Translations under genes and position numbers: made by a program
Shown here: positions 19,576 through 20,817 of the stretch, one piece after another
How positions within the stretch are numbered: position 1 is the stretch's first letter
How the letters are laid out: every line of letters starts with the position of its first letter
Virus record (IMG/VR): IMGVR_UViG_3300037852_000049
Location: 1-20,817 of that record
Length of the DNA: 20,817 nt
Origin: a virus
Strand: one strand, 5' to 3'
The notes under the pieces: model-generated
Databases searched by the model: none
What the model was told of the DNA's origin: nothing
The model's input: the letters and a program-made list of their open reading frames with translations, nothing else

Positions 19576-20279
19576 GGAACCGGCACGCGGAGGGGGATGG
19601 GGATTACCGCGGTCTCAACAGCACACAAGGCGTCCCACTCGGCAACGAGGTCTTCGTCGGTGAGATTGAGCCAGGGAGGAGGGCCCTGGACAGCAAAGAG
19701 GGGCCAGTACGCGTCCAGCCCTCTGACCTTGCGGATGAACTGGTCAAAGCTCCGGTACTGGTAGTGGGCGACCTCCAGCGCAGGCTCCAATGGCCCCTCG
19801 GGTTCAGGGAGAGTGACATCATGGTTGCCCGCTACAAGCCGTGCCTCAGGAGACGCCCGGAACACGACCTTGGCGCGCTGGGGCAGGATGGCGCGGCGCT
19901 TAAAGTCGAGGTACCTCCACGCGGGGCAGTACATCTTCTGCACCCCGCCAGGCACTAGGGCCAGTTCTGCGGCCACTGTGCGCCCGCTGGGGGCATAGAA
20001 GAACTCATCCGCGTCAAAAGGGACCACCCACTCTGCGCCGACCACGTAGACCGATTGAGCGAGCGCGGTCATCTTCTCAGGTTGGTAGAACACCGGGGTC
20101 TCATCGCGCAGCAGGACGATCGGCAGTTCAAGCGCTAGCTCTTGGAGCAGTTCCCACGTCCCGTCCGTACTCATGTGGTCCTCTACCCACAGTTGGTCGA
20201 CCCCTTCCGCGACGGTGTGAAGCAGCACCCGTTCAAGGATGTCGATCTCGTCCTTGACGTGGCAGATGCCGGCGATCAT
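19572..20279 (-). CDS. GT2-family (Glyco_tranf_2_4-type) glycosyltransferase
   Basis: 235 residues, ATG at 20279 overlapping the previous stop (ATGA). MIAGICHVKDEIDILERVLL is the opening strand with the KDE motif. VDQLWVEDHMSTDGTWELLQ (27-46) is the 'vdxxxvxDnxSxDGT' nucleotide-binding element. VPFDADEFF (86-94) is the DADEF metal-site motif typical of this subgroup. It continues with MYCPAWRYLDFKRRAILPQR, VAGNHDVTLPEPEG and a late helix ALEVAHYQYRSFDQFIRKV. The His residues in GNHD and AHYQYRS are usual in this family. The catalytic domain appears complete. It is the first clear sugar gene of the cluster in transcription order. Confidence 0.88.
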   Translation of the reverse strand: MIAGICHVKDEIDILERVLLHTVAEGVDQLWVEDHMSTDGTWELLQELALELPIVLLRDETPVFYQPEKMTALAQSVYVVGAEWVVPFDADEFFYAPSGRTVAAELALVPGGVQKMYCPAWRYLDFKRRAILPQRAKVVFRASPEARLVAGNHDVTLPEPEGPLEPALEVAHYQYRSFDQFIRKVRGLDAYWPLFAVQGPPPWLNLTDEDLVAEWDALCAVETAVIPIPLRVPVP

Positions 20280-20479
20280 TCGATGACTCGGACGTGGAAA
20301 TGGACCCGATACTCGGTGCCATCTACGATGAGCGAGCCGTACCCGCCGTTGTCGTCATAACGCCAGTGGACATCAGAGCCGAGGCCAGACGCGAGCAGAT
20401 TGCCGATCGCCTGAGCTACCTTCCCCGTCGTACCAGCCCAAGGCGGGCGACGCTTGGCCATCTCTACGGAGCCTTTCAC
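20276..20479 (-). CDS. Small unknown protein at the head of the glycan cluster
   Basis: 67 residues from GTG at 20479, overlapping the upstream stop as GTGA and with GGAAGG 9 bases upstream. ATG at 20461 would give 61 residues. The stop overlaps the glycosyltransferase start (ATGA). The sequence has a basic N-terminus (MAKRRPPWAGTTGKVAQAIG), an amphipathic helix, and a beta hairpin (GGYGSLIVDGTEYRVHFHVR). No family is recognised. Translation coupled on both sides supports it as a real gene. Confidence 0.68.
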   Translation of the reverse strand: MKGSVEMAKRRPPWAGTTGKVAQAIGNLLASGLGSDVHWRYDDNGGYGSLIVDGTEYRVHFHVRVIE

Positions 20480-20817
20480 GGCAGCCAGCCTTCCATACGG
20501 CGCTCCCCGATGTGGTGGACGCGGGGAGGGTCGGTCGTTTGGCCGAGGTAGCCAAAGCGGTAGCCCTTCGCCAGACAGGAGGAGGTGACGTTCGGCTCAG
20601 TCCGGGGGGACGGATCGGCCAGGGCTACCGCTATGACATCTTTGGGGATCAGGCAGGGGTTGAAGGTGAAGATCAGGTCCGTGTCACAGAAGCCCTCGTG
20701 GTCCTCCCAACGGTCCAGTTCGACCGCCATGAGGTCACCTACCGCGAGTTCGACGGGGCCGTGGGGCTGGCGCTTGAGGGCTAGCTGGGCGAGGTAAGGG
20801 TTCTCCTCAAGGATCGC
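20476..20817 (-). CDS. Unknown protein, N-terminus outside window (partial)
   Basis: The frame is open from 20476 to the right edge, giving 113 residues with no start required inside. An internal ATG at 20730 exists, but the preceding 29 codons read as good protein (ENPYLAQLALKRQPHGPVEL), so the true start is probably off-window. It continues AVELDRWEDHEGFCDTDLIF, FNPCLIPKDVIAVALADPSP and RTEPNVTSSCLAKGYRFGYL, with four cysteines. No family is recognised. Standard gene order would put portal or terminase upstream, but nothing here identifies either. Confidence 0.65.
   Translation of the reverse strand, partial: AILEENPYLAQLALKRQPHGPVELAVGDLMAVELDRWEDHEGFCDTDLIFTFNPCLIPKDVIAVALADPSPRTEPNVTSSCLAKGYRFGYLGQTTDPPRVHHIGERRMEGWLP

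Noticed and set aside
1-20817. tRNA genes, CRISPR arrays, integrase, attachment sites, insertion sequences
   Set aside because: No cloverleaf-like sequence, regular spacer array, recombinase motif or flanking repeats were recognised on reading both strands. A dedicated scan could still find a tRNA.

Overview
The window looks like the virion-structure region of a tailed, siphovirus-type phage or prophage with high G+C DNA, most likely infecting an actinobacterium. The actinobacterial assignment is an inference. It rests on G+C-rich codon use, frequent GTG starts, the CGTxSGY...CDACRAA zinc modules in the HNH protein, the 'SPANGTPWLLLK'-type segment of the assembly protein, and overall gene style. 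All genes but one are read from the minus strand, and many overlap by 1-4 bases (ATGA, GTGA, TTGA, TGATG), as in one long late operon. The operon therefore runs from right (20817) to left (1), and both end genes are cut by the window.

In transcription order, the right third (about 20.8 to 14.6 kb) is a sugar and glycan cluster. It holds a GT2-type glycosyltransferase, a DUF616-type glycosyltransferase, two extended-SDR nucleotide-sugar epimerase/dehydratases, three more GT-A-like transferases and some small unknown proteins. A GNAT acetyltransferase is inserted on the opposite strand; its start codon physically overlaps that of the divergent glycosyltransferase gene.

The head module follows (14.6 to 10.7 kb): an XkdF-type capsid maturation protease, a 593-residue scaffold-like protein with a strong internal in-frame start that would release a 209-residue scaffold, and a 499-residue major capsid protein with a large Thr/Ser-rich Ig/FnIII-like insertion. 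An endonuclease VII-type HNH gene, apparently with its own promoter, sits directly after the capsid gene. Next come a 97-residue protein, two tandem glycosyltransferase-like paralogues (one without a normal start codon) flanking an 88-residue unknown, and a 536-residue beta-helix fibre or spike.

The neck and tail module (6.7 to 1 kb) has a 46-residue basic protein, a head-tail adaptor, a probable tail terminator, a small unknown, the major tail (tube) protein, tail assembly chaperones in two frames (G plus a -1 frameshift G-T product), an HK97 gp10-like protein and the N-terminal 766 residues of the tape measure protein. The tape measure carries an exact 30-residue tandem repeat.

Taken together, a full set of structural genes is interleaved with at least five, and perhaps seven, glycosyltransferase-type genes, two sugar-nucleotide SDRs and an acetyltransferase. 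The most attractive reading is that this phage builds and attaches an acetylated glycan, either to its own virion (capsid insertion domain or fibre) or to the host surface. The glycan identity, the acceptor and the host cannot be decided from the sequence alone. No tRNA, rRNA, CRISPR array, integrase, attachment site or insertion sequence was seen.
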